Source of the DNA: Comamonas thiooxydans
GTDB lineage: Bacteria; Pseudomonadota; Gammaproteobacteria; Burkholderiales; Burkholderiaceae_C
Reading direction: 5' to 3'
Assembly: GCF_000964545.1 (NCBI RefSeq)
Contig: NZ_BBVD01000001.1
Coordinates: 124,001-188,000, forward strand
DNA length: 64,000 nucleotides
In this document: positions 1 to 9,094 of the stretch, in pieces
How positions within the stretch are numbered: position 1 is the first letter of the stretch
How the letters are laid out: each line of letters begins with the position of its first letter
Translations under genes and position numbers: made by a program
Notes under the pieces: model-generated
What the model was told of the DNA's origin: nothing
The model's input: the letters and a program-made list of their open reading frames with translations, nothing else
The model's database searches: none

Positions 1-167
1 CCGACCCGCTGATTCCGGCCCGGCTGGGCCAGCAGCTGTTCGATGCGGCGCGCGAGCCCAAGCGCCTGATCCTGGTCGAGGGCGCCAGCCACCACAACAC
101 CCAGGCCAAGGCACTGGCGCAATACCGCCAGGCACTGCATGAGCTGTTCGGCCTGAATCCGCGCTGA
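1..167 (+). CDS. alpha/beta hydrolase, C-terminal fragment
   Basis: The window opens inside this gene; the reading frame runs from base 3 to the TGA at 165-167 and gives about 55 residues. The fragment contains a DPLIP stretch, which fits the acidic residue of an alpha/beta-hydrolase triad, and a GASHHN stretch about 40 residues before the end, which fits the catalytic histidine loop. That spacing is normal for the family. The substrate cannot be told from the tail alone. The next gene starts about 70 bases later on the same strand. Confidence 0.6.
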   Translation, partial: DPLIPARLGQQLFDAAREPKRLILVEGASHHNTQAKALAQYRQALHELFGLNPR

Positions 168-235
168 GCGACATCGCCACATACTGTCTCGTCAGCATAC
201 GGATCAATGGGCAGGTTCTGATAGTCTGTCTGGCT

Positions 236-1501
236 ATGTCTGCGCCGCCTGCCCTGAACTCAAAGCAAAATCCCGCTCAATCCATTGATGAGCAAGCGAA
301 GAGTGCTCCTGAATCTGCAGCCCTCGTGATTCTCACACTGGGGCTGCTGCTGGGTCTGCAACCGCTGGCAACCGATCTCTATCTGCCCGCCCTGCCTCAG
401 CTGCAGCAAGGCTTTGGCGCCCATGTCTCGCAGGCCCAGCTGACACTGACCGGCTTTTTGCTGGCCTTTGGCTGCTCGCAGATTTTCTGGGGCCCGCTGT
501 CGGACCGGCTGGGCCGCCGCCCGGTCTTGCTGCTGGGCATCAGCGGCTATGTGATCGCCGCTCTGGGCTGCGCCAGCGCCCAGAGCATGGAGGCCTTGAT
601 TGCCTGGCGCAGCCTGCAAGGCGCAGCCCTGGGCGCCGGTGTGATGTGCGCGCGTGCCGTGGTTCGCGATCTCTACGCACCGCATATGGGCGCGCAAGTC
701 ATGTCCAAGGCGCTGACAGGCCTGGGCGTGCTGGCCTTTCTGGCCCCCATCAGTGGCAGCTTGCTCGTGGGCTGGCTGGGCTGGCGCTCCACCATGCTGG
801 CCCAGGCCTTCATGGGCTGCCTGGCCTGGCTGCTGGTGGTGCTGCGCTTCAGGGAGTCGATTCCCCAGCGCAACCCGCAGGCGCTGCAAGCGGGCAATCT
901 GCTGCGCACCTGGTTGCGCATTGTGCGCAACCCCATGTTCCAGGCCTACAACCTGCTGACCTGCTTCAGCTATGCAGGCCTGTTCACCAATCTGGCGGCC
1001 TCTTCGTTCACCTACATCAACGTGCTGCATATGGAGCGCACGCAATACGGGCTGATGCTGGGCGGCAACGCGCTGTGCTATATCGCCGGCACCTTCGCCT
1101 GCCGCCGTCTGCTGCGCAGCATGAGCGTGCAGCGCACCGTGGCCGTGGCGGGGGTGCTGTCGCTGACGGCAGGCTCCATCATGGGCCTGGCGGCCCTGGG
1201 CGATCTGCGCAGCATCTGGGCCTATGCCCTGCCCTTCTGTCTCTACCAGATCGCCCACGGCATTCACATGCCCTGCGGACAAAGCAATGCCATCGCACCC
1301 TTCCCCCAGGCAGCGGGCACGGCCTCGGCGATCAACGGCCTGGTGATGATGCTGATGGCTTTTGCCATGGGGCACTGGCTGGGACTGAATCTGGATGCGG
1401 ATTCCACCATGCCGCTGGCTTTCGGCATCTGGTTCTGGTCGGCTTGCACTGCCATCACGGCATGGACGCTGGTACAGCGTTTTGGCATCAGCAAATCATG
1501 A
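236..1501 (+). CDS. MFS multidrug efflux transporter, Bcr/CflA type
   Basis: A 421-residue inner-membrane protein with about 12 hydrophobic segments after a 30-residue polar N-terminus. The ATDLYLPALPQL stretch at the end of helix 1 and the loop 2-3 motif GPLSDRLGRRP (MFS motif A) are typical of the Bcr/CflA drug:H+ antiporter group (DHA1), which exports bicyclomycin, chloramphenicol or sulfonamide-like compounds. The substrate here is unknown. The ATG at 236 is the first in frame; no strong ribosome-binding site precedes it. The gene is followed by 116 AT-rich bases before the next plus-strand gene, so it is probably transcribed on its own. Confidence 0.85.
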   Translation: MSAPPALNSKQNPAQSIDEQAKSAPESAALVILTLGLLLGLQPLATDLYLPALPQLQQGFGAHVSQAQLTLTGFLLAFGCSQIFWGPLSDRLGRRPVLLLGISGYVIAALGCASAQSMEALIAWRSLQGAALGAGVMCARAVVRDLYAPHMGAQVMSKALTGLGVLAFLAPISGSLLVGWLGWRSTMLAQAFMGCLAWLLVVLRFRESIPQRNPQALQAGNLLRTWLRIVRNPMFQAYNLLTCFSYAGLFTNLAASSFTYINVLHMERTQYGLMLGGNALCYIAGTFACRRLLRSMSVQRTVAVAGVLSLTAGSIMGLAALGDLRSIWAYALPFCLYQIAHGIHMPCGQSNAIAPFPQAAGTASAINGLVMMLMAFAMGHWLGLNLDADSTMPLAFGIWFWSACTAITAWTLVQRFGISKS

Positions 1502-1617
1502 TTTGAAATAAGATGTTTGTGTTATTTAAAAACCAGTTTTTATTATTTTTCTTTTTATAGAGATTTTTTGAGAATGCCTGGACTGGCCAACGCGCCGCAC
1601 TTTTGTGATCTCCAGCC

Positions 1618-2616
1618 ATGCATTCCCGCCGCTCCTTTCTGCAGCAATCGCTGCTTGCCGCCAGCTCCGCTGGTTTCTCCCTCAGCTCTCTGGCCAAGGC
1701 CGCCGAGATATCCGCCGTTCCTCAGTCCAGCCGCATTCTGGTGGGCTTTGGCGCAGGTGGCGGCATCGATCTGCTGGCACGCGTGCTGGCCGAAAACATC
1801 GCCGCACAGCTGGGCAGGAGCCACTACGTGGTGGTGGACAACAAGCCCGGCGCCAACGGCCAGATTGCCGCACAGACTCTGCTCAACGCCCCCAGCGACG
1901 GCAGCACCTATCTGATCGCACCGCTGATCACCCCGGTGCTCTCGCAGATCGTCTACAAAAAGCCCGGCTACGACCCTGCACGCGACTTCTCTCCGGTGGG
2001 TCTGCTCGCGCATTTCCAGTTCGGCCTGGCCGTCCCCGCCAGGCATCCGGCGCGCAATATTCAGGAATATGTGGCCTGGCTCAAGGCCAACCCTGAAAAA
2101 GCCAACTTCGGCAGCCCTGCCGTGGGCAGCCTGCCGCATTTCTTCGGTCTGCTGCTGGGCGAAGCGGCCGGCGTCAACATCGTGCATGTGCCCTACAAGG
2201 GCGGTCCGGCCATGATGACGGATCTGATCAGCGGCCAGTTGGCCTCCGCCATCCAGACCACCAGCGAGCTCGCTCCGCTGCACAAGGAAGGCAAGGTGCG
2301 CATTCTGGGCACCTTCGGCAGCCAGCGCGGTCGCGAGCTGCCCGATGTACCGACCTTTGCCGAAGCCGGCTACCCCAAGGCCACAGGCAGCGGCTGGTAC
2401 AGCCTGTGGGCACGCAAAGGCACTTCGCCCGAAGCCATTGCCGCCGTCAACCGCGCCGTCAACCACGCGCTGCAGGATCCCAAGCTGCAGCCCAAATGGG
2501 CGGAGCTGTCCCTGCAGCCGGACCCTCGCACGCCGCAGGCACTGGAGCAGTTGCGCGTGGCCGAAGTCGCCAAATGGCGTCCCGTGATCACCAACTCCGG
2601 CTTTGCCATCGAATAA
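1618..2616 (+). CDS. Bug/TctC-family tripartite tricarboxylate transporter receptor
   Basis: A 332-residue periplasmic solute-binding protein of the Bug family, which is hugely expanded in beta-proteobacteria. It begins with an RRSFLQ twin-arginine motif (Arg4-Arg5) and a hydrophobic stretch, so export by Tat is likely, with cleavage near the AKAAE sequence. The FGAGGGIDLLAR and DNKPGANG stretches match the ligand-binding loops of this family, which usually hold carboxylates. No TctA or TctB membrane genes lie nearby, as is common for orphan Bug receptors. The sulfatase gene starts 16 bases after its stop, so the two are probably co-transcribed. The ligand is unknown. Confidence 0.88.
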   Translation: MHSRRSFLQQSLLAASSAGFSLSSLAKAAEISAVPQSSRILVGFGAGGGIDLLARVLAENIAAQLGRSHYVVVDNKPGANGQIAAQTLLNAPSDGSTYLIAPLITPVLSQIVYKKPGYDPARDFSPVGLLAHFQFGLAVPARHPARNIQEYVAWLKANPEKANFGSPAVGSLPHFFGLLLGEAAGVNIVHVPYKGGPAMMTDLISGQLASAIQTTSELAPLHKEGKVRILGTFGSQRGRELPDVPTFAEAGYPKATGSGWYSLWARKGTSPEAIAAVNRAVNHALQDPKLQPKWAELSLQPDPRTPQALEQLRVAEVAKWRPVITNSGFAIE

Positions 2617-2632
2617 GCAGAACGACCTACTC

Positions 2633-3955
2633 ATGACCGCACCGAATATCGTTTTCATCCTGGCCGACGATCTGGGCTGGGCCGACCTGGGCGTCTATGG
2701 AGCCACCGATTTCAAGACCCCGCATCTGGACCGCCTCGCCGCCCAGGGCGTGCGCTTCAATCAGGCCTATGCCAACTCGGCCGTCTGCTCCGCCACACGC
2801 ATTGCGCTGATCACCGGACGCTATCAGTACCGGCTCCAGGCCGGGCTCGAAGAGCCGCTGGCACGCCATGGCGCGCAACTAGGCCTCCCTGCCGATCACC
2901 CCACGCTGCCATCGCTGCTCAAGCAAGCGGGCTACGACACGGCGCTGATAGGCAAATGGCATCTGGGCAAGCCGCCCGCCTACGGCCCGCAGCGCAGCGG
3001 CTACGACTATTTCTTCGGCAATCACAGCGGTGCCATTGACTACTTCACGCACAAGCCCGGCGTGGGCGAGCAGTTCAGCCCCGACCTCTGGCAAGGCAAC
3101 GAGCCCGTGGAGCGCACGGGCTACTACACCTATATCCTGGGTGATGAGGCCACACGCTATGTGCATGAGCGCAAGGACCAGGAGAAGCCTTTTTTCCTGT
3201 CGCTGCACTTCACGGCACCGCACTGGCCCTGGGAAGGGCCTGACGACGAGCATGTCGCGCACAGCATCAAGGACCTGTTCCACTACGACGGCGGCAGTCT
3301 CAAGAAATATGGAGAAATCGTCGAGGCCCTGGACAAGGCCGTGGGCCAGGTGCTGCAGGCGCTCGATGACACCGGCCAGGCCGACAACACCATCGTCATC
3401 TTCACCAGCGACAATGGCGGCGAACGCTTTTCCAAGACCTGGCCTTTCACGGGCCAGAAAACCGAGCTGCTGGAAGGCGGCATCCGCGTGCCCACATTGC
3501 TGCGCTGGAGCGCCCGCATCCAGCCCCAGGTCCAGGAGCAGGTCACAGCCAGCTTCGACTGGTTGCCCACGCTGCTGGCCGCTGCAGGTGCCAGGCCACA
3601 CCCCGACTTCCCCAGCGACGGCCAGAACATCCTGCCCATCCTGGAGGGCCATGCAGCCAATACCGAGCGCAGCCTGTTCTGGCGCTACAAATCACAGACC
3701 CAGCGTGCCGTGCGCCAGGGGCCCTGGAAATACCTCAAGATCAACGACAACGAGTTCTTGTTCAATGTGGAGGAGGACGCCCGCGAGCGCGCCAATCTCA
3801 AGGAGCATCAGCCAGCAATCTTTGCCGGCCTGCGCAGGCAATGGGAGGAATGGAACGAGCAATTGCTGCCCATCACGGCCGAAATCTACAGCCACGGCCT
3901 CTCGCCCGATATTCAGGCCGATCGCTATGTGCCGGCACGGCTGAGCCGGGGCTAG
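2633..3955 (+). CDS. sulfatase (arylsulfatase-type), cytoplasmic
   Basis: A 440-residue member of the alkaline-phosphatase-like sulfatase family that hydrolyses sulfate esters. Visible active-site elements are the ADDLGW metal ligands near the N-terminus, the formylglycine site at Cys52 in CSATR, the IGKWHLG lysine, an HFTAPHW histidine, the TSDNGG metal ligands and a TGQK lysine. The modification motif is CxAxR rather than the usual CxPxR. There is no signal peptide, so the enzyme should act in the cytoplasm. I chose the ATG at 2633 because the next residues begin the conserved NIVFILADD strand; an upstream in-frame ATG at 2603 overlaps the receptor gene. The gene pairs with the Bug receptor upstream. 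Confidence 0.85.
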   Translation: MTAPNIVFILADDLGWADLGVYGATDFKTPHLDRLAAQGVRFNQAYANSAVCSATRIALITGRYQYRLQAGLEEPLARHGAQLGLPADHPTLPSLLKQAGYDTALIGKWHLGKPPAYGPQRSGYDYFFGNHSGAIDYFTHKPGVGEQFSPDLWQGNEPVERTGYYTYILGDEATRYVHERKDQEKPFFLSLHFTAPHWPWEGPDDEHVAHSIKDLFHYDGGSLKKYGEIVEALDKAVGQVLQALDDTGQADNTIVIFTSDNGGERFSKTWPFTGQKTELLEGGIRVPTLLRWSARIQPQVQEQVTASFDWLPTLLAAAGARPHPDFPSDGQNILPILEGHAANTERSLFWRYKSQTQRAVRQGPWKYLKINDNEFLFNVEEDARERANLKEHQPAIFAGLRRQWEEWNEQLLPITAEIYSHGLSPDIQADRYVPARLSRG

Positions 3956-4016
3956 GCAGGGCACTAAGCCCCGCCGCTGCCGCCAGGCGGCAGGCTGCGT
4001 TATCCTTCACAACCAG

Positions 4017-4049
4017 CAAGAACCAATGACCGGCGGTCATTGGTTCTTG
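4017..4049. promoter_or_regulatory. perfect 15-bp inverted repeat before miaA
   Basis: Bases 4017-4031 and 4035-4049 are exact reverse complements separated by three bases (GGC). The repeat lies between the sulfatase stop and the chosen miaA start at 4077. A second short palindrome (8-bp arms) lies at 3977-3993. Neither is followed by a clear T run, so this could be a factor-independent terminator without a U tract, an operator, or a leader structure of miaA. What it does is inferred only. Confidence 0.6.
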
Positions 4050-4076
4050 TGCTTTGACCTGTACGGATTTCGCCCC

Positions 4077-5084
4077 ATGACTGCTGCCCACGCCCTGCCC
4101 TGTATCGCCATTGCCGGCCCCACTGCCTCGGGCAAGACTGCGGCAGCGCTGGCATTGGCCGAGCGGCTGGCACAGCGCGGGCAGAAGGCCGAGATCATCA
4201 GCGTGGATTCGGCCCTGGTCTACCAGGGCATGGACATCGGCACAGCCAAGCCTACAAGGGACGAGCTGACTGCCGTGCCGCATCACCTCATCGACATCAT
4301 CGATCCACTGCAGGCTTATAGCGCGGCCGAGTTCGTGCGCGACACGCAAAAGCTGGTTACCGAAATCCGCGCCCGCCAGGCCATACCTCTGCTGGTGGGC
4401 GGCACCATGCTGTATTTCAAGGCGCTGATGGACGGGCTGGACGATATGCCCGCAGCCAACCCCGAAGTGCGCGCCATGCTGGACGCGCAGGCCGCCGAGC
4501 TGGGCTGGCCAGCCATGCATGCCAGACTAGCCCAGGTGGACCCCGTCACCGCAGCACGCCTGGCCCCCGGCGACAGCCAGCGCATCCAGCGCGCACTCGA
4601 GGTCTGGCATGTCTCGGGCAAACCGCTTTCAAGCTTTCACACGACCAGGAAAAAGACGGGCCCTGCCGAACAGATGGGACTTGCAACGCTTTTTTCGCTG
4701 GAGCCTGCAGAGCGAGCCTGGCTGCATCAGCGCATTGCGCTGCGCTTTGATCTCATGCTGGAGCAAGGCTTCCTCGACGAAGTGCGCAGCCTGCGCGCAC
4801 GCGGCGATCTCCATCTGGACCTGCCCTCGATGCGCTGCGTGGGCTATCGCCAAGCCTGGGAAGTGCTGGACGCGCTGGAGGCCGATCCCGGCAAGCCGCT
4901 GGACATGGCGGGCCTGCGCGAGCGCGGCATCGCCGCCACACGCCAGTTGGCCAAGCGCCAGATCACCTGGCTACGCTCCATGCCCCAGCGCCATGCCATT
5001 GCCTGCGATGCACCCGGCGCCCAGCAGCAATTGCTGGATGCCGCCATGGCTGCCATTGACGCGGCACAGCAAGACGCCAGCTAA
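4077..5084 (+). CDS. miaA: tRNA dimethylallyltransferase
   Basis: A 335-residue enzyme that adds a dimethylallyl group to N6 of A37 in tRNAs reading UNN codons. The P-loop GPTASGKT sits at residues 14-21, followed by the family motifs SVDSALVYQGMDIGTAKPT (tRNA and substrate binding), the HHLIDI region and GGTMLYFKAL. Length and motif order match MiaA throughout. The ATG at 4077 puts the P-loop at its usual place; an in-frame ATG at 4026 would begin inside the perfect inverted repeat and add 17 unlikely residues. The ABC transporter genes follow on the same strand after 38 bases. Confidence 0.96.
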   Translation: MTAAHALPCIAIAGPTASGKTAAALALAERLAQRGQKAEIISVDSALVYQGMDIGTAKPTRDELTAVPHHLIDIIDPLQAYSAAEFVRDTQKLVTEIRARQAIPLLVGGTMLYFKALMDGLDDMPAANPEVRAMLDAQAAELGWPAMHARLAQVDPVTAARLAPGDSQRIQRALEVWHVSGKPLSSFHTTRKKTGPAEQMGLATLFSLEPAERAWLHQRIALRFDLMLEQGFLDEVRSLRARGDLHLDLPSMRCVGYRQAWEVLDALEADPGKPLDMAGLRERGIAATRQLAKRQITWLRSMPQRHAIACDAPGAQQQLLDAAMAAIDAAQQDAS

Positions 5085-5122
5085 GCACCACGACCGCAGC
5101 CGCCCATCGTTAAGATCGCTGC

Positions 5123-5857
5123 ATGGCTGCCACCGACTCACCCTACGCCCATCCGCTGCTGCAGGTCAGCGACCTTGCCAAACGCTATGGCGAGGGCGAG
5201 GCCCAGACCACGGTCTTCGCGCAGGTGAGCTGCGAGATCGCCGCCGGCGAGTTTGTCGCCATCGTCGGCAACTCCGGCGTGGGCAAGTCCACCTTTCTCA
5301 ACTGCCTGGCCGGGCTGGACAGCTGGCAGCAAGGCCGGGTTCTGCACAACGGCACGGATCTTTCCACGCTCGATGAAGCCCGGCGTGCCATCTGGCGGCG
5401 CGCGCATCTGGGCTTTGTGTTCCAGGCCTTTCATGTCCTGCCCCATCTCGATGTGGCGCAGAACGTTGCCCTGCCGCTGATGCTGCTCGGGCGCATGGAC
5501 GGCCAGGGTCAGCAGCGCGTGCAGCAGGTGCTGCAAGCCGTGGGACTCGCGGGTCTGGGCCAGCGCCTGCCCCAGCAGCTCAGCGGCGGCCAGTTGCAGC
5601 GCGTGGCCATAGCGCGAGCCCTGGTGCATTCGCCGCCTCTGCTGCTGGCCGATGAGCCCACGGGCAATCTGGACCCATCCACAGCCCAGCAGATCATGGA
5701 TTTGCTGCTGCAGCAAACCCGCGACAACGGCACGGCGCTGGTGCTCGTCACCCATTCCGCAGAAGCGGCCAGACGCGCCGACCGCGTGCTGCGGCTGACG
5801 GCCGGCGGCATGCAGGCCGAGCTCTCGGTGTCGCAGCAAACATCGCTAGGCCTGTGA
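5123..5857 (+). CDS. ABC transporter ATP-binding protein, LolD/MacB-like
   Basis: A 244-residue ATPase of the family that powers FtsX-like permeases (LolD, MacB, AttE). It has Walker A GNSGVGKST, the Q loop in FVFQAFHVLPHL, the signature LSGGQLQRVAIARAL and Walker B LLLADEPTGNLD, followed by the H-loop histidine in LVTHSAEAARR. All catalytic positions are intact. Its stop overlaps the GTG start of the permease gene by four bases (GTGA), so the two subunits are translationally coupled. With the CrtC-like gene at 9095 the locus resembles attEFGH. The cargo is unknown. Confidence 0.92.
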   Translation: MAATDSPYAHPLLQVSDLAKRYGEGEAQTTVFAQVSCEIAAGEFVAIVGNSGVGKSTFLNCLAGLDSWQQGRVLHNGTDLSTLDEARRAIWRRAHLGFVFQAFHVLPHLDVAQNVALPLMLLGRMDGQGQQRVQQVLQAVGLAGLGQRLPQQLSGGQLQRVAIARALVHSPPLLLADEPTGNLDPSTAQQIMDLLLQQTRDNGTALVLVTHSAEAARRADRVLRLTAGGMQAELSVSQQTSLGL

Positions 5858-8502
5858 CTGCACGCCCCCCGCTTCTTATGCTGCTGAGCAGCTTCTCCTG
5901 GCAGGAGCTGCGCCAGCATCCCTGGCGCACGGCCACGGCGCTGATTGCCATCATGCTTGGCGTGGCACTGGGCTTTGCCGTCCATGTGATCAACCAGTCG
6001 GCACTGGACGAATTTTCCAGGGCGGTACGCAGCGTCAACGGCCAGCCCGATCTGCAACTGCACGCCATGCAGGGCGGTCTGCCGCTGGCACTCTATCCGC
6101 AGGTGGCGCAGACCCGGGGCATCGCCACCGCCGTTCCCTGGGTCGAAACCACGGTGTTGCTGCCGGGCAGCACTGCAGATTTGCAGACGCGCGGCACGCT
6201 AGGAGCAGCGCAAGGCGTGAGCTTGCGCGTGCTCGGCAGCGATGCCCTCAAACTGGCACCTGTCGCCCCGGCCCTGATGCCGCGCCTGTTTGAAGGCGGC
6301 AACCGGCTCGATCTGTTTGCTCCCGATGCCGTATTTCTCAATGCCGCCGCCTTGCAGGCCCTGCGTCTGAATCCTGAACAGGCCGCCAACGCCCCCATGC
6401 AATGGCTGCTCAACGGCCAGGCCCAGCAACTTCGCATTGCGGGCACGGTCGCCGCCAGCGGCGCACCGGTCGCAGTCATGGACATTGGCGCACTGCAGCA
6501 AAAGCTCGGCCTGTTTGACCGTATCGACAGGTTGGACCTTTTGCTGACCGACAGCGCCAGCCGCAGTCAAGTGACCACCGCCCTGCACGCCCTGCCGGCC
6601 TGGCAAGACCAGGTATTGATCCAGCAGCCCAGCGACGATCAGCAGCGCGTGGGCGAGATGTCGCGCGCCTACCGCGTCAACCTCACGGTGCTGGCGCTGG
6701 TGGCCTTGTTCACGGGAGCGTTTCTGGTGTTCTCGGTACTGGCGCTCAGCGTGGCACAGCGCGCGCCGCAGTTTGCGCTGCTGGCCGTGCTCGGAGCCAC
6801 GCCGCGCCAGCGCATGGCACTGGTGCTGCTGGAAGCGCTGGCGCTGGGGCTTATAGGCAGCCTGGCCGGTATTGCGCTGGGTACGGCACTGGCCTGGGTG
6901 GCGCTGCAGGTGCTGGGCGGCGATCTGGGCGGCGGCTTCTTTGCCGGCGTGCAGCCAGCCCTGCACTGGAGCCCTGTGGCAGCGCTGGTCTTCGGTCTGC
7001 TGGGCCTTGCCGCCACGCTGGCCGGAGCCTGGTGGCCCGCACGCGCCGCCATGGATTTGCCGCCAGCGACCACGCTCAAGGGACTGGGCAGCACGCATGA
7101 GAGAGCCCCGCGCCTGTGGCCCGCAGTGACGCTGCTTTCAGCCAGCCTGGTGCTGGCCTTTATGCCACCGGTGGCAGGTATCCCGCTGGCGGCCTATATG
7201 GCCGTGGGCCTGCTGTTGCTGGGCGGCATGTCAGCCCTGCCCCGGCTGCTGGGTTCGGTGCTGGGACTGGTACCCAAGGCCTTCTCGCGCCAGCCGCTGG
7301 CCATGCTGGCGCTGGAGCGCGCGCGGCGCATGCGCCACGCCACTACCGTGGCCGTGGGCGGTGTGGTGGCAAGCCTGAGCCTGGCCGTAGCCTTGACGGT
7401 GATGGTCACCAGCTTTCGCGGCAGCATGATGGAGTGGCTGGATGCCGTGTTGCCCGCCCCCATGTATGTGCGCGCCGCCGGCGGCTCCAGCCGTGTCGAT
7501 GCAGCTCTGCTGCCGGCCGATGCGGCGCAGCGCCTGGAGCAGTTGCCCGGCATAGCGCGTGCCCAGGCCATGCGCAGCAGCCAGTTGGTGCTGAGCCCCG
7601 AGCGCCCGGCCATCAGTCTGCTGATTCGACCTCTTCAAGGGCAGCAGGCCATGCTGCTTCCCTGGGTGGAAGGCCCCATCCATGAGACTCGCCCAGGCAT
7701 TGCCGTGCACATCAGCGAAGCCGTGGCCCAGCTCTATGGCCTGAAGCCCGGTGATGCGTGGCCGCTGCTTTCCAAGGCTTTCAGCCTTCAAACCCATGAC
7801 CACCAAACGCCGGGAGCTTCTTTTTACATAGCATCCGTGTGGCGCGACTATGTGCGTCAGTTCGGTGCCGTGGCCCTGGACTGGAAGGACTACCTGGCAC
7901 TGGTGGGTCATGCAGGCAATGCTGCGCAGATCAGCGAGATCGCCGTCTGGCCGGAGTCCCAAAGCCAGTTGTCTGGCACCGATCTGCAAGCAGCGATAGA
8001 GCAGGCCCTCGGCACGCCGGGGCAGTCACCCCCTGCGCTGGAGTTTGTCAGCAGCCAGGCGCTGCGCGAGCGCTCCCTGCGCATTTTCGATCGCAGCTTT
8101 GCCGTCACCTACTGGCTGCAGGCCGTGGCCATAGGCATAGGCCTGTTCGGCATTGCGGCCAGCTTCAGCGCCCAGGTACTGGCCAGACGCAAGGAATTCG
8201 GGCTGCTGGCCCATCTGGGCCTGACACGGCGCAATGTGCTGAGCGTGGTTGCCGCCGAGGGTCTGGCCTGGACCATGCTGGGCACCATCGCGGGCACGCT
8301 GCTGGGCCTGGGCGTGGCCGTGATCCTCGTGCATGTGGTCAACCCGCAGAGCTTTCACTGGACCATGGAGCTGCGCCTGCCCCTGCTGCGCCTGTTGGCG
8401 CTGGGCGCTGCCGTGGTGCTGGCAGGCGTCATCACCGCGTGGCTGGCCGGACGCCGGGCCGCCAGTGCCGACGCGGTGCTGGCCGTCAAGGAGGACTGGT
8501 AG
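5854..8502 (+). CDS. FtsX-like ABC transporter permease, large two-module form
   Basis: An 882-residue permease with an N-terminal signal anchor, a large periplasmic domain of about 230 residues, an FtsX module of three helices around residues 270-400, further helices and a second periplasmic domain, and a C-terminal FtsX module around residues 750-870 that contains ARRKEFGLLAHLGLTRR. The size suggests two permease halves in one chain, like a fusion of AttF and AttG. The start is GTG, in a GTGA overlap with the ATPase stop; an ATG at 5878 is an alternative eight codons in. It probably moves a lipid, lipoprotein or other hydrophobic cargo from the inner membrane, but this is inferred from the family. 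Confidence 0.88.
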   Translation: MTARPPLLMLLSSFSWQELRQHPWRTATALIAIMLGVALGFAVHVINQSALDEFSRAVRSVNGQPDLQLHAMQGGLPLALYPQVAQTRGIATAVPWVETTVLLPGSTADLQTRGTLGAAQGVSLRVLGSDALKLAPVAPALMPRLFEGGNRLDLFAPDAVFLNAAALQALRLNPEQAANAPMQWLLNGQAQQLRIAGTVAASGAPVAVMDIGALQQKLGLFDRIDRLDLLLTDSASRSQVTTALHALPAWQDQVLIQQPSDDQQRVGEMSRAYRVNLTVLALVALFTGAFLVFSVLALSVAQRAPQFALLAVLGATPRQRMALVLLEALALGLIGSLAGIALGTALAWVALQVLGGDLGGGFFAGVQPALHWSPVAALVFGLLGLAATLAGAWWPARAAMDLPPATTLKGLGSTHERAPRLWPAVTLLSASLVLAFMPPVAGIPLAAYMAVGLLLLGGMSALPRLLGSVLGLVPKAFSRQPLAMLALERARRMRHATTVAVGGVVASLSLAVALTVMVTSFRGSMMEWLDAVLPAPMYVRAAGGSSRVDAALLPADAAQRLEQLPGIARAQAMRSSQLVLSPERPAISLLIRPLQGQQAMLLPWVEGPIHETRPGIAVHISEAVAQLYGLKPGDAWPLLSKAFSLQTHDHQTPGASFYIASVWRDYVRQFGAVALDWKDYLALVGHAGNAAQISEIAVWPESQSQLSGTDLQAAIEQALGTPGQSPPALEFVSSQALRERSLRIFDRSFAVTYWLQAVAIGIGLFGIAASFSAQVLARRKEFGLLAHLGLTRRNVLSVVAAEGLAWTMLGTIAGTLLGLGVAVILVHVVNPQSFHWTMELRLPLLRLLALGAAVVLAGVITAWLAGRRAASADAVLAVKEDW

Positions 8503-8589
8503 CTATACCTGCACCCCTGTCAGCGTTTTTCACATGATTGCGCCGTTGCGCAGCGCACAATGAAACCTTCACCGCTGCGAGGAGTTCGT

Positions 8590-9030
8590 ATGCAAATCCA
8601 GCCCTATCTCTTTTTCGATGGCCGCTGCGAAGAGGCCCTGGATTTCTACCAGGCCGCACTTGGGGCCGAGATCACCATGCTGATGCGCTACAAGGATGCT
8701 CCTCCGCAGCCCGAGTCATCGACCCAGCAAGGCTGCGGCCCGGGACAGATGGATCCCGAAAAAATCATGCACGCCAATGTCCAGATTGGCGAGACGCAAA
8801 TCATGGCATCTGACGGCATGAACAGCGGCAAGCCGGACTTCAAAGGCTTTTCTCTGTCCATCACCGCGCCCAGCGAGAATGAGGCCGACCGCATCTTTGC
8901 CGCCATCGGCCAGGGCGGCAAGGTACAGATGGCGCTGGACACCACGTTTTTTGCGCGCCGTTTTGGCGTGGTGACCGACCGCTTCGGAGTCAGCTGGATG
9001 GTGATCGTTCCCCTGATCGATATCGGCTGA
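8590..9030 (+). CDS. VOC-superfamily protein, PhnB-like
   Basis: A 146-residue protein of the glyoxalase/bleomycin resistance/dioxygenase fold, closest in pattern to PhnB/YjdN proteins: the PYLFFDGRCEEALDFYQAALGAE start, a central IMASDGM strand and an FGVVTDRFGVSWMV ending. Members of this group rarely have a known reaction, and some lack the metal ligands. I chose the ATG at 8590 because a GAGGAG-like ribosome-binding site lies just upstream; an in-frame ATG at 8560 has none. It lies between the transporter permease and the CrtC-like gene but need not belong to their pathway. Confidence 0.82.
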   Translation: MQIQPYLFFDGRCEEALDFYQAALGAEITMLMRYKDAPPQPESSTQQGCGPGQMDPEKIMHANVQIGETQIMASDGMNSGKPDFKGFSLSITAPSENEADRIFAAIGQGGKVQMALDTTFFARRFGVVTDRFGVSWMVIVPLIDIG

Positions 9031-9094
9031 GGCAGCGCAAAGCAGCACCTCGAAGCTCATGACATTGCGCTGATCGGCTGGGCGACAATGGGCC

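Noticed and set aside
1502..1617. Terminator after the MFS gene
   Set aside because: The region is AT-rich with runs of T but no convincing stem.
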